64,000 bases of DNA from Mycobacterium lentiflavum (GCF_022374895.2 NZ_CP092424.2:1-64000); one strand, 5' to 3'. Shown: positions 16,915 to 26,405, counted from the first letter of the stretch. The notes: generated by a model not told the origin, from the letters alone. Translations and numbers: made by a program.

Positions 16915-16929
16915 ATTTCCGGGGGGGTA
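16915..16929 (-). promoter_or_regulatory. Decayed copper-type operator before LpqS-like gene, module 1
   Basis: On the minus strand the site reads TACCC, five bases, then GGAAAT-like sequence: one half-site of TACCC-N5-GGGTA is intact and the other is lost. It sits at the same distance from the start as the better boxes of modules 2 and 3. Confidence 0.45.
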
Positions 16930-17339
16930 TATGCCAGAGATCGCCGGCATAACAGCTGTCAGTCGGTCTGAAAAGACCGGACTTTCCAGGAAAAAGCGGC
17001 GACCGATGCCGCGCCGGGCGACGTTTGCCCAATCGATGAGGTACCTACTACCTGTAACGGGTATCAATGGCTGTACGTCATCGGCGGAGGCAACCGAGCG
17101 GCAGATCAGATCGCCTAGGGTGTCTTCATCGTCTGCCTCTTTTTTCGTTGGCCGTGCGTGCATCGCGTCGCTGATCGATGTGGCATGTCAGCGCGGTTGT
17201 CGCGTTCGGGGTGCGCGAAACTGCGGCCAGCGACACCCGGGGGCAAGTGCTGGTCGACGCGGACCCCCTCGGGCTAGCGCAAACCTCACCAGGGCGTCAT
17301 CATTGTTAGCTTCACGCTAGCCGTCGCGAATCAATTCGA

Positions 17340-17860
17340 TCGTCAGTTCCAGCGCGGGCCAGGTATGAGCCCTGGACTCCCCGATGGCTCCACTCGATGG
17401 CGGCGGCGTACGCCATTTGGTAGACACGGGACCAGCGGAGGTCAGTCTGTGCGCAGGGATGACGTTGCACACCAGACGTTTCAGTCGCTTGTTGTGTTAC
17501 GCGAACTTGCTCCATTCGCGTTATCTCTTCATCCGAGACCGAAGGCCCGCCAGGATCAGCCACGCGGTAGATCTGGACCATTGACGAGATCCCAACGATG
17601 AGAACTGTTATGCCCACGATGGTATGCAGGAGAATCCGGGGCTTTTGGGATCCCTGTTCCGTGATGCGCAACATGACGAGGCCGATCACGATTGCCAGCA
17701 GGGCGGCCGAGAAGTGATCATTGTGCTGCCACGGGCGGCGAGTTGGTGCAAGAGAGGGCTGGGGTTGGCCGTCAAGTGGTAGAGCCAGAGCCCGGCGTTT
17801 GCGGTGATTAGCGCCAATATCATTGTGGCGCTTGCTAGTATTAGCGTGAGCCACAACGAT
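17340..17860 (-). pseudogene. DUF2231-like membrane protein, frameshifted
   Basis: Two hydrophobic segments in different frames together form a membrane protein: LTLILASATMILALITANAGLWLYH, then after a frameshift DHFSAALLAIVIGLVMLRI and LLHTIVGITVLIVGISSMVQ, ending in YRVADPGG. The layout resembles small DUF2231-type membrane proteins. The open frame beyond GG is out-of-family and arginine-rich, so the gene is broken. Confidence 0.45.
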
Positions 17861-18676
17861 TGGCTCGTCTAGCGGCCGGCCACAATCCGCACACGATCTC
17901 CAGCAGTGCGGTCAACGGCACGAGCGCCGCGACCAGGGAGGCCCTGTTCCCGGATGGCAATCGTCTCGCCCGGTAGCTAACTGCTTGGCAGAGTTGCGAT
18001 TAGGTGTGACGCGAGACTTCCGCGGCTGGCAGAAGCTTCCTTGCGCGCACGCCCGCCGGTGATTGGACGGCGAACTCTCGCACTTACGATGGGTGGCGCG
18101 GTGGCCCGCAGGAAGGTCATCCACAACACGGTTGATTGCGTTGCGCGACGTGACCATTCCCGCGTAAGGGCGTCCTGCCGGCGTTGGCATGTGCGGATAC
18201 ACAGCGCGTCCGATATCGAAGCGCAGACCGATGACAGTGCCTGAAGCGAGTGGAACGAACATCGCGAGTACTGCGGCCCGTTTCAACCTAGCCATCTTGA
18301 CTGGCGGTATTCCCGCAGCAGCGTAATGCGTTGCGGCGTTTGTCTTCGTCGGTCTCGCCGGACGCAAAGCCCTCCGAGAGTCCGTCTTGAGGCTGCATCG
18401 ACTGGTCGTGGGGCGGACCGATTAGCCCCGGGTCGGCGATGGCAAGAACGGTCTGGGTCGTGGCCGCCGTCGAAAAACAACACGATGATGATGCACATCA
18501 AACAATCAAGCCGACGATCCACATCGAGCCGTTGCCGCACGTGCTGTTGTCATACATCGTGGTCGACGTGGAGTTTCGGGACCTTGCTCTCAATGGTGAA
18601 CGGGGCCCGTACTACTTCGGGTTAGGCTTTTCGGACGGAGCGGCAGCCCGCTGGGTGTTTTAGGGCCGTTGGTCCC
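17861..18676. other. Degenerate stretch without convincing genes
   Basis: Several short frames occur. One on the minus strand starts near 18295 (MARLKRAAVLAMFVPLASG, a signal-like segment) but runs into arginine-rich frame-shadow sequence. Nothing here could be assigned; it looks like old gene debris. Confidence 0.4.
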
Positions 18677-18691
18677 TACCCCGGCAGGGTA
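18677..18691 (+). promoter_or_regulatory. Exact TACCC-N5-GGGTA copper-type operator
   Basis: TACCC-CGGCA-GGGTA, a perfect match to the palindrome described for RicR-controlled genes of mycobacteria, lies 22 bp before the ATG at 18714. The flanking GGTCCCTACC and TATATG context is shared with the box at 21744. Confidence 0.75.
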
Positions 18692-18713
18692 TATGTGTGG
18701 CAGCGTCTAACGC

Positions 18714-19079
18714 ATGACGCAAACTCCAGAAGCTAGGGAATCGATAAACGTGACTGGCCAGCCGAATTATGATGCGCGATCTGATCGGCCTAGTCGGCTG
18801 GGTCAGGCCGCTGCGTGGGTGGGCATCATTGCCGGTGTCGTGTTCATAGTGGCGGTGATCTTATTCTCGGGGTTCTTCTTGGGCTTATCCTCAGGCGGCC
18901 CGTACAGCTGGCATCGGGGTTCCAACGTCGGCCGTGACGTTAGCTGTCCGATGATGGGATCTGGAGGCATGATGGGACCTGGCGGCGGCATGATGGGACC
19001 CGGTGGAATGGGTCCGGGCGGACCGACGGGTCCTCAGCAAACCCCGAGCACGACGGCACCTACCATGCCGCGGCCCTAA
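18714..19079 (+). CDS. Small membrane protein with Met/Gly-rich copper-binding-like tail
   Basis: A 121-residue protein: a hydrophilic N-terminus of about 30 residues, one strong transmembrane segment (WVGIIAGVVFIVAVILFSGF), then an exposed tail. The tail has a Cys-Pro-Met-Met motif followed by repeated GGMMGPGG units and a Pro-rich end. The arrangement suggests a membrane-tethered Cu(I) scavenger on the outer face. An exact copper-type operator lies immediately upstream. The repeats resemble the tail of the Met-rich exported protein at 35417–35986 and 9767–10336. No named family is recognised. Confidence 0.75.
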   Translation: MTQTPEARESINVTGQPNYDARSDRPSRLGQAAAWVGIIAGVVFIVAVILFSGFFLGLSSGGPYSWHRGSNVGRDVSCPMMGSGGMMGPGGGMMGPGGMGPGGPTGPQQTPSTTAPTMPRP

Positions 19080-19269
19080 CGCTGAGCAAGAATAAACGGG
19101 CTCGGAGCAGAAGCCACCCGGATGCGGGGTCGCGCCACTGCCTCACAAACACTCGCTAGTTCCTTGACATCTCACCGCTGGCACGTGGCGGATGGCACGG
19201 TTCAAAACTGGGACTGGGATATTCGTTTGCGCCGCCGGGCACTCCGCACAGTTGGGCAATGGTGGCGGG

Positions 19270-19443
19270 TCAGCGTCGACGTATTAAGGAGTGGATCGCG
19301 TGTTGTGTCCCTGCGGTCGGGTCGCTATTGGTGTCGATGTCGTTGTGTCGCTTGATAAAAATGCCGCCACCGACTCCAGCCGCTACTGCCACGGTGGCGA
19401 CACCGCCTACCAGTGCGGTCCGGGTTTTGATTCGAGAGCGTAC
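19270..19443 (-). pseudogene. Small secreted protein family, degenerate member
   Basis: The frame around SRIKTRTALVGGVATVAVAAGVGGG aligns with the start of the small secreted family (basic residues, then GG-containing hydrophobic stretch). The codon aligned with the family start is GTA rather than a start codon, and the Pro-rich tail is replaced by a short His/Asp-containing end. A one-mismatch copper-type box ends 51 bases upstream, matching family spacing. An in-frame ATG at 19482 could still start a 70-residue protein, so it may not be fully dead. Confidence 0.45.
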
Positions 19444-19493
19444 CGATCGCTCCAATCCGCATGGGCGACTTTCTGCCCCCACGTCCTACCACC

Positions 19494-19508
19494 TACTCTT
19501 ACAGGGTA
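19494..19508 (-). promoter_or_regulatory. Near-exact copper-type operator (one mismatch)
   Basis: Minus-strand reading TACCC-TGTAA-GAGTA differs from TACCC-N5-GGGTA at one position. It is placed 51 bp upstream of the first family-aligned codon of the degenerate small secreted gene. Confidence 0.55.
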
Positions 19509-20094
19509 ATTCATTCAGGGGCTCTACGCTCGGTGGTGTGGTGACTAGAGGCGCGGGTGCACGAGTGGTGCTCGTCACGGTGGCCTTGCGACCAGGACCT
19601 GATCAAATGGGCGTGGAGCGACGAGCCGCTATTTCCTGACGGCAGCGCACTAAGCGTGAACGTGTCACTGATCCTGCCGGACTGCGATACCTACCGCGTC
19701 GACGTTCAACATTGCTGATTGTGTCGGGTCGTGTTCACCCGCCGCGACCATTGGCGCGGTGGCTCCGTTCACCGCAGCTGTGCTTACCGACCCCAGCAGC
19801 GCCGCGGCGATGTCTGCGCAGCGACGGCAACGCCCACACGAGTTGTGCAGATTGCCTAGTGTCTAGTGCCGCGGCGAATGTGACGCCCCAAGCGCGGGCG
19901 CACCGCAACGCCAGCCCGACGTCATCGTTCATCGTCTGGGATGAGCTGACTTATCACCTCATGATTTTCGCCGGGTGAGAGCATTGCCTCGGTGCCACCG
20001 AGAGGCCGGTGACTCTCAGCTCCAATGCGAGCATCAGTCTTGCCACGTCGTCGAGGCAGGTCGAATTCGCGGAGGCGTCCACCAAGGGGACCCG
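19509..20094. other. No recognisable gene
   Basis: Short frames on both strands lack start/ribosome-site support and are rich in Arg/Cys/Pro typical of out-of-frame translation. I see nothing assignable here. Confidence 0.4.
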
Positions 20095-20829
20095 TCAACG
20101 GGATCTCTTTCGAAGTGCTCCTGCCAATGATCGGCTAGACCAGCGTTGGCTGCGTGACTGCTTCACAAAGACCTGACGGTTGCCATGGAAATGCGTGTAA
20201 CCGGCGGTTAGCGAACAAATGATGGTGGCGACCGCCAGCATCTGGGACCCATTGGCAACCAGGCTAATACCTCCGCCGACCGAAGCGCCAACGATGAAAC
20301 TTAGGTACAGCAGAAAGTATCCCAGCCACGCAGACGCGGAGCCGCCGTTGATGTGACGCTCGATACCCTGGCCCATCTTGACCAGCGTGCCGACCGCGTA
20401 GCTCAACGACCTCGCCGTCCTTCACAAAAGAAGTGTTGAGAGCACCAACTCCGAACGCAACAAAAAGATCGGCGTAAGTGAGAGCTCGCCTGTCGCCGAC
20501 CATCCGTGTGTGGCAACGCAGACCACAGTGGCAGCGGCCAGTGACAAGGCGGTGAGTACCGTCGGGCCATGGGCGTGCTCCACCCAAAAGTGGCGCCGGC
20601 ATAACGATGCAACAACCACGCCAACGACGAACGCCGCCAACAGCAATGACGCTGTCAGAGCCAGCCAGGGCTGATGGCGGAAGTACCCCAACGCCGCACG
20701 TTCGGTGTTGCCGGTCATGAACGTCACAAAGTATCCGGCGGAATGGGTAAATGCCGCGGCCCCAATCAACCCGGCCAACGCGGCCAGGACCCATGACAAT
20801 CGCGTTTCGCTATCGAACATTTCGCGCAT
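20095..20829 (-). pseudogene. DUF1275 (YoaK-like) membrane protein, frameshifted
   Basis: Starts MREMFDSETRLSWVLAALAG and follows the intact paralogue (45592–46488) through AFTHSAGYFVTFMTGN and VVVASLCRRHFW. A frameshift near 20430 separates this from LFVAFGVGALNTSFVKDGEV. A second shift precedes AVGTLVKMGQGIERHINGG to YTHFHGNRQVF. It lacks the zinc-ribbon N-terminal extension of the paralogue. At least two frame breaks make it a pseudogene. Confidence 0.85.
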
Positions 20830-21359
20830 ACGGCTAATTCTACAAAGCAGTCGGCTCCTGGCGGTGCGGGCGAGTAGCCCGCGGCTGGTTGCAACGCCAT
20901 GTTGGCGCCAGCCACCGGCCCGTCGCGAGTGTCGGCGGACAGGGGCGTCCCCAGCTGTGGCGCGGTTGGATGTCGGCCACGAGCAAACCGCGAGCGACAT
21001 CCTTATAGGCGAGTGCACATCTATGAAATTTGCTGCGCTAAAAGCTGTTTCGTGCTCGAAATCGTGTTGTTGTCTGCACTGAAGGTGACATCCGCTTGCG
21101 CAGCGGTCCGCGAACTTGGCCGCGGATCGGCGGAAGAGATTGAGCTGGAACGCATCTCACGTAGCTGAACATCGAAGTGCAGCAGTGTTCTGCGCTCACA
21201 CTCGTTGCAGTGGGCATCGATTGACCAACGGCCGCGCCACCGTCCATCCGACAGTGTGGGCAGGGCGACTGTGCCCCTGCAATCCCATGGGTGCCCGGAG
21301 GCCTCGCAGGTCAGCTGGTGTGACCTTCACTGGCTTTAACGCCAGCCGCGCTTATTTAT
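20830..21359. other. Intergenic debris
   Basis: No gene is supported. The only curiosity is a 19-codon frame at 21023–21082 whose product ends CSKSCCCLH; it has no good ribosome site. Confidence 0.35.
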
Positions 21360-21374
21360 TACCCCGGTAGGGTA
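21360..21374 (+). promoter_or_regulatory. Exact copper-type operator without an obvious gene
   Basis: TACCC-CGGTA-GGGTA is a perfect palindromic match. Downstream, an ATG at 21401 opens a 48-codon frame with no family resemblance, and a second exact box follows at 21744. It may be the surviving promoter of a deleted gene. Confidence 0.6.
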
Positions 21375-21743
21375 TAAAGTCGTGTCCGCGGGGGACAGTC
21401 ATGGTGGTGAGCGCCGATTGCCAGCGGCAAGTCCGGTCCCCATTTCGACACGCCGGCCGTGGACCTGGTACGCCTCAATTGTCACAGCGGTGTTTCAGTC
21501 ATTGGATTGTTCCTCTGGTGTTCAACGTGATTAATGTGCCTGCGTGATCGCCATCGGAGGCGTCTCGTCTTGGCCGATACGCGTCGGCGAAACTCGGAAA
21601 TCACCGTCATCGCGACGTCGGCCACCATCGCGCCGAGCAGCGGCCAAAACTCACCGTACAGGGGCGAACCGCCCAGACTCTGGCGCGGCGCCTGCCCATC
21701 GCGTGGGTTCTGTCGGGCTACATCCGGAGAGGACTTAGGTCCC

Positions 21744-21758
21744 TACCCCCGCAGGGTA
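21744..21758 (+). promoter_or_regulatory. Exact copper-type operator before small secreted gene
   Basis: TACCC-CCGCA-GGGTA, perfect. It ends 60 bp before the ATG at 21818. Confidence 0.75.
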
Positions 21759-21817
21759 TAAGAGGTTAAGTTTGACGGTGATGAGGGCGACAGCCCTTGC
21801 ATAGAAGGGAGAACATG

Positions 21818-22090
21818 ATGAAGTCCCACAGCAAAACCGCGATCACACTGGCCGGCGGAGCAACCATTCTGGCCTTGGCGGTTGGATTCGGCGCAGGTGA
21901 ATTGTCGAACAACACCACCACACCGATCGCAGACCCTGCCTCCAGCGTGACGCCGGCGCCCCCAGCGGATCCTTCTGCGCCGGCTACCAATAGCATTGTC
22001 CCCGATCCAAGTAACGGCGGGTGTATTCCGGGGTTGAATTGCGGCCCTATTAACCCGCCAAGGCCCACTCCCGCGAAACCGCAGCCGTGA
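21818..22090 (+). CDS. Small secreted Pro-rich protein (GLNCGPI family, member 2)
   Basis: A 90-residue exported protein: MKSHSKTAITLAGGATILALAVGFGAGE signal-like start, then a Thr/Pro-rich region and CIPGLNCGPINPP near the C-terminus. GGGAG at 21807–21811 gives a six-base spacing to the ATG at 21818 (an ATG three bases earlier is too close). It follows an exact copper-type operator. The two spaced cysteines in a turn-rich context could chelate copper; the family is small, variable and unnamed to me. It may correspond in role to the small copper-induced ORFs described in the M. tuberculosis RicR regulon, though I cannot show homology. Confidence 0.75.
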   Translation: MKSHSKTAITLAGGATILALAVGFGAGELSNNTTTPIADPASSVTPAPPADPSAPATNSIVPDPSNGGCIPGLNCGPINPPRPTPAKPQP

Positions 22091-22121
22091 CCCAGGGATT
22101 CGTGTACACAACGTACCGATA

Positions 22122-23630
22122 ATGTTCAGTCCGCTGCGCGGTCAGGTGATGGACGCTCACCCAGCCATGGGCTACGCGCGCCATGATTGTCCGGTTGGGG
22201 TGAAGGTGGCATTCGCCTGCGCTAGCACGGTATTGCTGGTAGCAGGATGCTCGACGGTCGTCGACGGGCGTGGGTTGTCGATGTTTGACAATCCATTCAG
22301 GGTGGGGGGACTGCTCGCGATTAACGGTCCGAGCGGGATTCGTTCCAACGCACCCGGTCCCACCGGCACGGTGGTCAACACCGACAACGGGAATATCGAT
22401 AAGTTGTCGTTGCTATCGGTCAACGAGCTCGAGGAGTACTGGCAGGCAACTTACGGCGAATCACTGAGCGGCACTTTCGTCCGGGTTGGCACGCTAGTCT
22501 CCTACGACTCCACTGATCCGACGAGTCCGATGGTGTGCCGCAACAAGACCTACCAAGTCCTCAACGCCTTTTTCACCTCAGGGTGCAACTTTATCGCCTG
22601 GGATCGGAGGGGGTTCATGGCGGTTGTGCGGCAGTACTTTGGCGACATGTCTGTCACTGCTGTGTTAGCGCACGAGTACGGGCACGCCCTGCAGCAGATG
22701 GCGAAACTGGTGACGAGGAAAGACCCCACCCTCGTGCGTGAGCAGCAAGCCGATTGTTTCGCAGGTGTCTATCTGTTTTGGGTAGCTCAAGGTAAGTCGC
22801 CACGCTTCACGCTAAGTGCCGCTGACGGGCTCGACCACGTGCTGGCCGGGATCATCACCACGCGTGACCCCGTGATGGACTCCGATGCCGAAATGGATGA
22901 CGAACATGGGTCGGCGTTGGATCGGATCAGTGCCTTTCAGATAGGTTTTCTCGGCGGCCCCTCGGCGTGCGCGGGTATTACTGTGAAGGAAATCGAGCAA
23001 CGCCGCGGCAATCTGCCGACGATGTTGCGGGCCAAGCCCGGCGAAGCCCCGGAGACCGGTGAGGTTCCGATCAACGAAGTGACGTTGTCGGCGCTGATGG
23101 AGCTGATGGGAAAGATCTTTTCGCCGAAGAATCGGCCAACGTTGTCCTACGGTGCGGCCAATTGTCCTGGTGCGAGGGCCGGCCCGCCGGCGTCTTACTG
23201 TCCGGCCACCAACACCATTATGGTCGATCTACCTGCCCTGGTGGCGATGGGGAAGCCCGCCGACATGACAGAGCATGCCCTGCCGCAAGGTGACGACACC
23301 GCCTTGTCGATCGTGATGTCGAGGTACGCCCTGGCGGTGCAGCATGAGCGCGGCCTGCCGATGCAGAGTCTGTGGACTGCGTTGCGGACCGCGTGCCTGA
23401 CTGGTGTCGTGCATCGCAAGATGGCTGACCCGATCGAACTGCCTTCGCGCAAGACGCTTTTGCTGACCGCAGGTGACCTCGACAAGGCTGTGTCTGGGTT
23501 GCTCACCAACCATTTGGTGGCCAGCGACGTTGATGGTGTCAGCGTGCCGGCCGGTTTCACGCGGATAGCCGCGTTTCGTGCCGGCCTCGACGGTCGAACG
23601 GAAACGTGTTACACCCGGTACCCGGTATAG
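22122..23630 (+). CDS. Lipoprotein zinc metallopeptidase (LpqM-like)
   Basis: A 502-residue predicted lipoprotein metalloprotease. The signal and lipobox are at VAFACASTVLLVAGC (start uncertain: ATG 22122, 22149 or 22167). The zinc site HEYGHALQQ (HExxH) lies near residue 185, followed by EQQADCFAG, the neutral zinc metallopeptidase signature with the third ligand. M. smegmatis LpqM, a lipoprotein-metalloprotease of similar layout, is known to be needed for conjugal DNA transfer; a transfer role here is only an analogy. The last about 185 codons are duplicated at 10753–11310. Confidence 0.85.
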   Translation: MFSPLRGQVMDAHPAMGYARHDCPVGVKVAFACASTVLLVAGCSTVVDGRGLSMFDNPFRVGGLLAINGPSGIRSNAPGPTGTVVNTDNGNIDKLSLLSVNELEEYWQATYGESLSGTFVRVGTLVSYDSTDPTSPMVCRNKTYQVLNAFFTSGCNFIAWDRRGFMAVVRQYFGDMSVTAVLAHEYGHALQQMAKLVTRKDPTLVREQQADCFAGVYLFWVAQGKSPRFTLSAADGLDHVLAGIITTRDPVMDSDAEMDDEHGSALDRISAFQIGFLGGPSACAGITVKEIEQRRGNLPTMLRAKPGEAPETGEVPINEVTLSALMELMGKIFSPKNRPTLSYGAANCPGARAGPPASYCPATNTIMVDLPALVAMGKPADMTEHALPQGDDTALSIVMSRYALAVQHERGLPMQSLWTALRTACLTGVVHRKMADPIELPSRKTLLLTAGDLDKAVSGLLTNHLVASDVDGVSVPAGFTRIAAFRAGLDGRTETCYTRYPV

Positions 23631-23697
23631 CGGGAGAAGGCCATTCGCAGGCGATTCCGATCCCAGCGCGCCCGGGGAGCAGCGATCTCCGAGACCG
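23073..23697. repeat. Duplicated block C, copy 2 (source copy)
   Basis: This 625-bp stretch is repeated at 10753–11377. Here it is continuous with the full metallopeptidase gene, so this is the likely donor. Confidence 0.88.
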
Positions 23698-23882
23698 CCG
23701 ACCGGCCGCTGGATTCGGCCGGGATGTGCTGGAGCACCTCGTGCAGGCTGTCACCCGAAGCGCCTGGAGACACACGAGGCGAAAAGCCTGGGCAGCGGAG
23801 CCCTGTCACTTGCGGTCGCCTGCATCTGTCAAGACGATGCCGCTGGCGAACAACTGAAAAGATCACGAACAACACGGATTCA

Positions 23883-25121
23883 ATGTCCTCGGAGGTTGCG
23901 GTGACCGATTGGTCGGGTGAGTGTTTCGACGACCCGGAGGCAAAACGCGGATCCAATCAGACCGACCAGGACCCGCCGGGCGGGATCGGGCCACGCCAAC
24001 ACGGTCCGAATGATCCCGCGCGGGATCTCGGGTCACTGGACGTGTCGCCGTCACTGCCGACCGGGCAACCGCGGCCGGTGCCCCCCGGCGCTGACCACCA
24101 GGTTGTGTCGGGTTCGCCTGCGTTTCGGTGGCCGCCGGTTCCCACGGCACGCACGAGCCGCAAACGGCTACTCATCGCAGTGATGAGCGCCGGCGCAATG
24201 CTGGTAGCGGTGGCAGTCGTTTTGGTCCTCACTGTGGCCGACCGGCACGACGGGCAGGCCGCCCGGTCAGCCGGCGATGCGGTCAGAAACTACCTGGAAG
24301 CACTCGCCCGTGGCGACGCCGAGACGGCCCTGTCCTATGGCACGGAGCAGCCCGCCATCACAGAATTCCTGAACAGCGACACCCTCAAAAAGCAAGTCGC
24401 GCAATGGCCAATCCACAATATTCGGATCCTGCACGACAACTCGACGGCACCCAACGCGGCATTGAGCATGGCTCATGTGCATGTGGTCGTCACCTTCGGT
24501 GATCAAACCTCAGATGCAACTTTGGATTTGAGAACGGACCACAACCGCTGGAAGCTGGCTTCGGCGGCGTTCAAGTTCACACCGGGCCTGGGTGCTTCGG
24601 TAGGCAACGTCGCCGCGAAAACACTCACGCTATTTGGCAAGCCCATTAGCGCGTCCACGGTTTATGTGTTTCCCGGGTGGATCGACATCGGCACCACCAA
24701 CGCCTATTTGACGGTGACGGTCCAACCGCTTCTGCTCGACCAACTCACGCCCATGGCTCCATTCTGGGTCCATCCCACCTTCGCGCTGTCGGATAAGGGA
24801 CGCGCCGCGGTGAGCGCGCAGCTGGCTATAGAGATGGCCAATTGTCAACAATCCAATCTGTTGGCACCTTGGGGCTGCCCGGTGCATCTCGGGTCCAGCG
24901 GCCTGGCCGAGGGTACCGCCGCCTGGGGGAGCGCCGACCTAAGCGCGGTCAAGCTCAACGATTTTGACCCTTACCGTCTGACCGTGACGTTCTCCGGTCA
25001 AGTCACCGTCCCGGTGACCGCAAGAACGTCGGCCGGGGCTACCAAGCAGGAGGATGTCATCGAATTCTTATCGGGGACTGCTGATATGGCCAAAATGCCG
25101 CCCGAACTCACCTTTCAGTAG
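23883..25121 (+). CDS. Membrane-anchored extracytoplasmic protein, mycobacterial type
   Basis: A 412-residue protein. About 100 hydrophilic Pro/Gly-rich cytoplasmic residues precede one transmembrane segment (LLIAVMSAGAMLVAVAVVLVL) and a large extracellular domain. The latter begins with a helix-rich segment (AVRNYLEALARGDAETALSYG) typical of DUF4878/NTF2-like stalk domains. ATG 23883 is chosen because it starts clear coding sequence; the 5' extension overlaps the metallopeptidase tail region. It is the next gene after the metallopeptidase on the same strand and might be its partner, but the function is unknown. Confidence 0.7.
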   Translation: MSSEVAVTDWSGECFDDPEAKRGSNQTDQDPPGGIGPRQHGPNDPARDLGSLDVSPSLPTGQPRPVPPGADHQVVSGSPAFRWPPVPTARTSRKRLLIAVMSAGAMLVAVAVVLVLTVADRHDGQAARSAGDAVRNYLEALARGDAETALSYGTEQPAITEFLNSDTLKKQVAQWPIHNIRILHDNSTAPNAALSMAHVHVVVTFGDQTSDATLDLRTDHNRWKLASAAFKFTPGLGASVGNVAAKTLTLFGKPISASTVYVFPGWIDIGTTNAYLTVTVQPLLLDQLTPMAPFWVHPTFALSDKGRAAVSAQLAIEMANCQQSNLLAPWGCPVHLGSSGLAEGTAAWGSADLSAVKLNDFDPYRLTVTFSGQVTVPVTARTSAGATKQEDVIEFLSGTADMAKMPPELTFQ

Positions 25122-25496
25122 ACCAGGACCGCACCGCCATCACCGAACGCGCCAGCGACATGTCTGACCCGGCCGCGTTCACCGCGTGTTGTGTACAGCC
25201 GGGTTCGCTTCCGATGTGTACGGGTCATTTTTGTTCATGCGGCAGCGCTGGTGCGTGTCATCATCACACCGTGTTGGGCTCGGGCGGTGAGGGTGGTACG
25301 ACACGAAAATCAGCACAGAGCGTGGCTGCCTCGATCACGAGCACACGACGCGCCAGCCGAGGTGGCGCCGAGACGATCGTGGTCGTGCCCACGCCGATGA
25401 TCGCCGGCCTCTTGTTCTGCTGCCATACCCTGCAGTGGGCGTGCGCCGCTGCCGGCCTGACTGGGCACCCTCATCAGCCACGGTGGCTGGTCGCCG
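25122..25496. other. Intergenic region
   Basis: Short frames are present on the plus strand, but none has a convincing start or resemblance to a known family. It separates the membrane-anchored protein from the EamA transporter. Confidence 0.4.
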
Positions 25497-26405
25497 GTGG
25501 TGATATCCGTGGCTGACGCTTCGGTCGTCTCGGCGCGGCTGCGACCGCCGCGGCCAGGGAGGATGCTGATCGTGACTGCGGGCTGGGGCGCCTGTTTCGT
25601 GGGGATCCGCTATGGGCTAGTTGATGCTCCGATCTTGTGGTTCGCTGCGCTGCGGGCCCTGCTGGCTGGCGGGGTGTTGTTGGCGGTCGGTTGGTGTGGT
25701 CGGCGCCCGGCGCCACCGCGGTCGGCCTGGCCCGGCATCGTGGTCTTGGGGTTGGTCAATGTGAGTGTGGCGTTCGCTGCGATGTTCGCTGGCACCGCCG
25801 GAGTGGCTGGCGGCGTGGCGGCGGTACTGTCCAACGCGCAGCCAGTCCTGATCGTGCTACCCGCTTGGCTGCTGTATGGAGAGCGGCCACGGCCGCGGGC
25901 CATGGCGGGGCTGGTGGTCGGGTTCCTCGGGCTGATCGTGGCGGCAATTCCGGCCGGCACGGGCAGCGGCGCGTTGTCGGCACTAGCGGCGTCGGTGGCG
26001 ATCACCGCTAGTACGCTGCTGGCGCGCCGACTGGGCGCCGGCGTTGACGTGGTGATGTTCTCAGCGTGGCAGTTGGTGTGCGGCGGTATCGCGTTAGCCA
26101 GCTGGGCCGCCGCGGTGGAGGGCGTGCCTGCCGTGTCGTGGACACCGCATTTTGTTGCGGCCCTGTTGTTTTTGGCCTTGGCCAGTACCGCGTTGCCCTA
26201 CATGATCTGGTTCAGTGAGCTGCAGCGGGCACCGCTGGTGACGCTGAGCGCATGGACCATACTCACCCCGGTCTTCGGGGTCGCCTTCAGTTGGGTCCTG
26301 CTCAATGATCGGCTCACTGAGATGCAGGGCATCGGCCTGTGCCTCGTTCTGGCTGCGATGCCGATCATCCTGCTGCCTCATCGGCATGCGGACACCGGAA
26401 ACTAA
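25497..26405 (+). CDS. EamA/DMT-family transporter
   Basis: About 300 residues with ten hydrophobic segments in two EamA repeats (first AGWGACFVGIRYGL…, second ALAASVAITASTLLARRLG…), a drug/metabolite-transporter layout. The start is a GTG at 25497; GTG 25512 or ATG 25562 are alternatives, the last giving a protein that begins directly in the first helix. The substrate is unknown. It immediately precedes the copper-type operator of module 2 but has a separate transcript. Confidence 0.8.
   Translation: MVISVADASVVSARLRPPRPGRMLIVTAGWGACFVGIRYGLVDAPILWFAALRALLAGGVLLAVGWCGRRPAPPRSAWPGIVVLGLVNVSVAFAAMFAGTAGVAGGVAAVLSNAQPVLIVLPAWLLYGERPRPRAMAGLVVGFLGLIVAAIPAGTGSGALSALAASVAITASTLLARRLGAGVDVVMFSAWQLVCGGIALASWAAAVEGVPAVSWTPHFVAALLFLALASTALPYMIWFSELQRAPLVTLSAWTILTPVFGVAFSWVLLNDRLTEMQGIGLCLVLAAMPIILLPHRHADTGN

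Noticed and set aside
17150..17320. A plus-strand frame ending GPPRASANLTRASSLLASR resembles the LpqS-type C-terminus.
   Set aside because: Only the GPPR core and Leu spacing match; there is no lipobox, start or operator, so it is too weak to call a remnant.
21023..21082. A 19-residue Cys-rich peptide frame (ending CSKSCCCLH) as a possible metallothionein.
   Set aside because: No good ribosome site, no MymT-like pattern and no nearby operator at a suitable distance.
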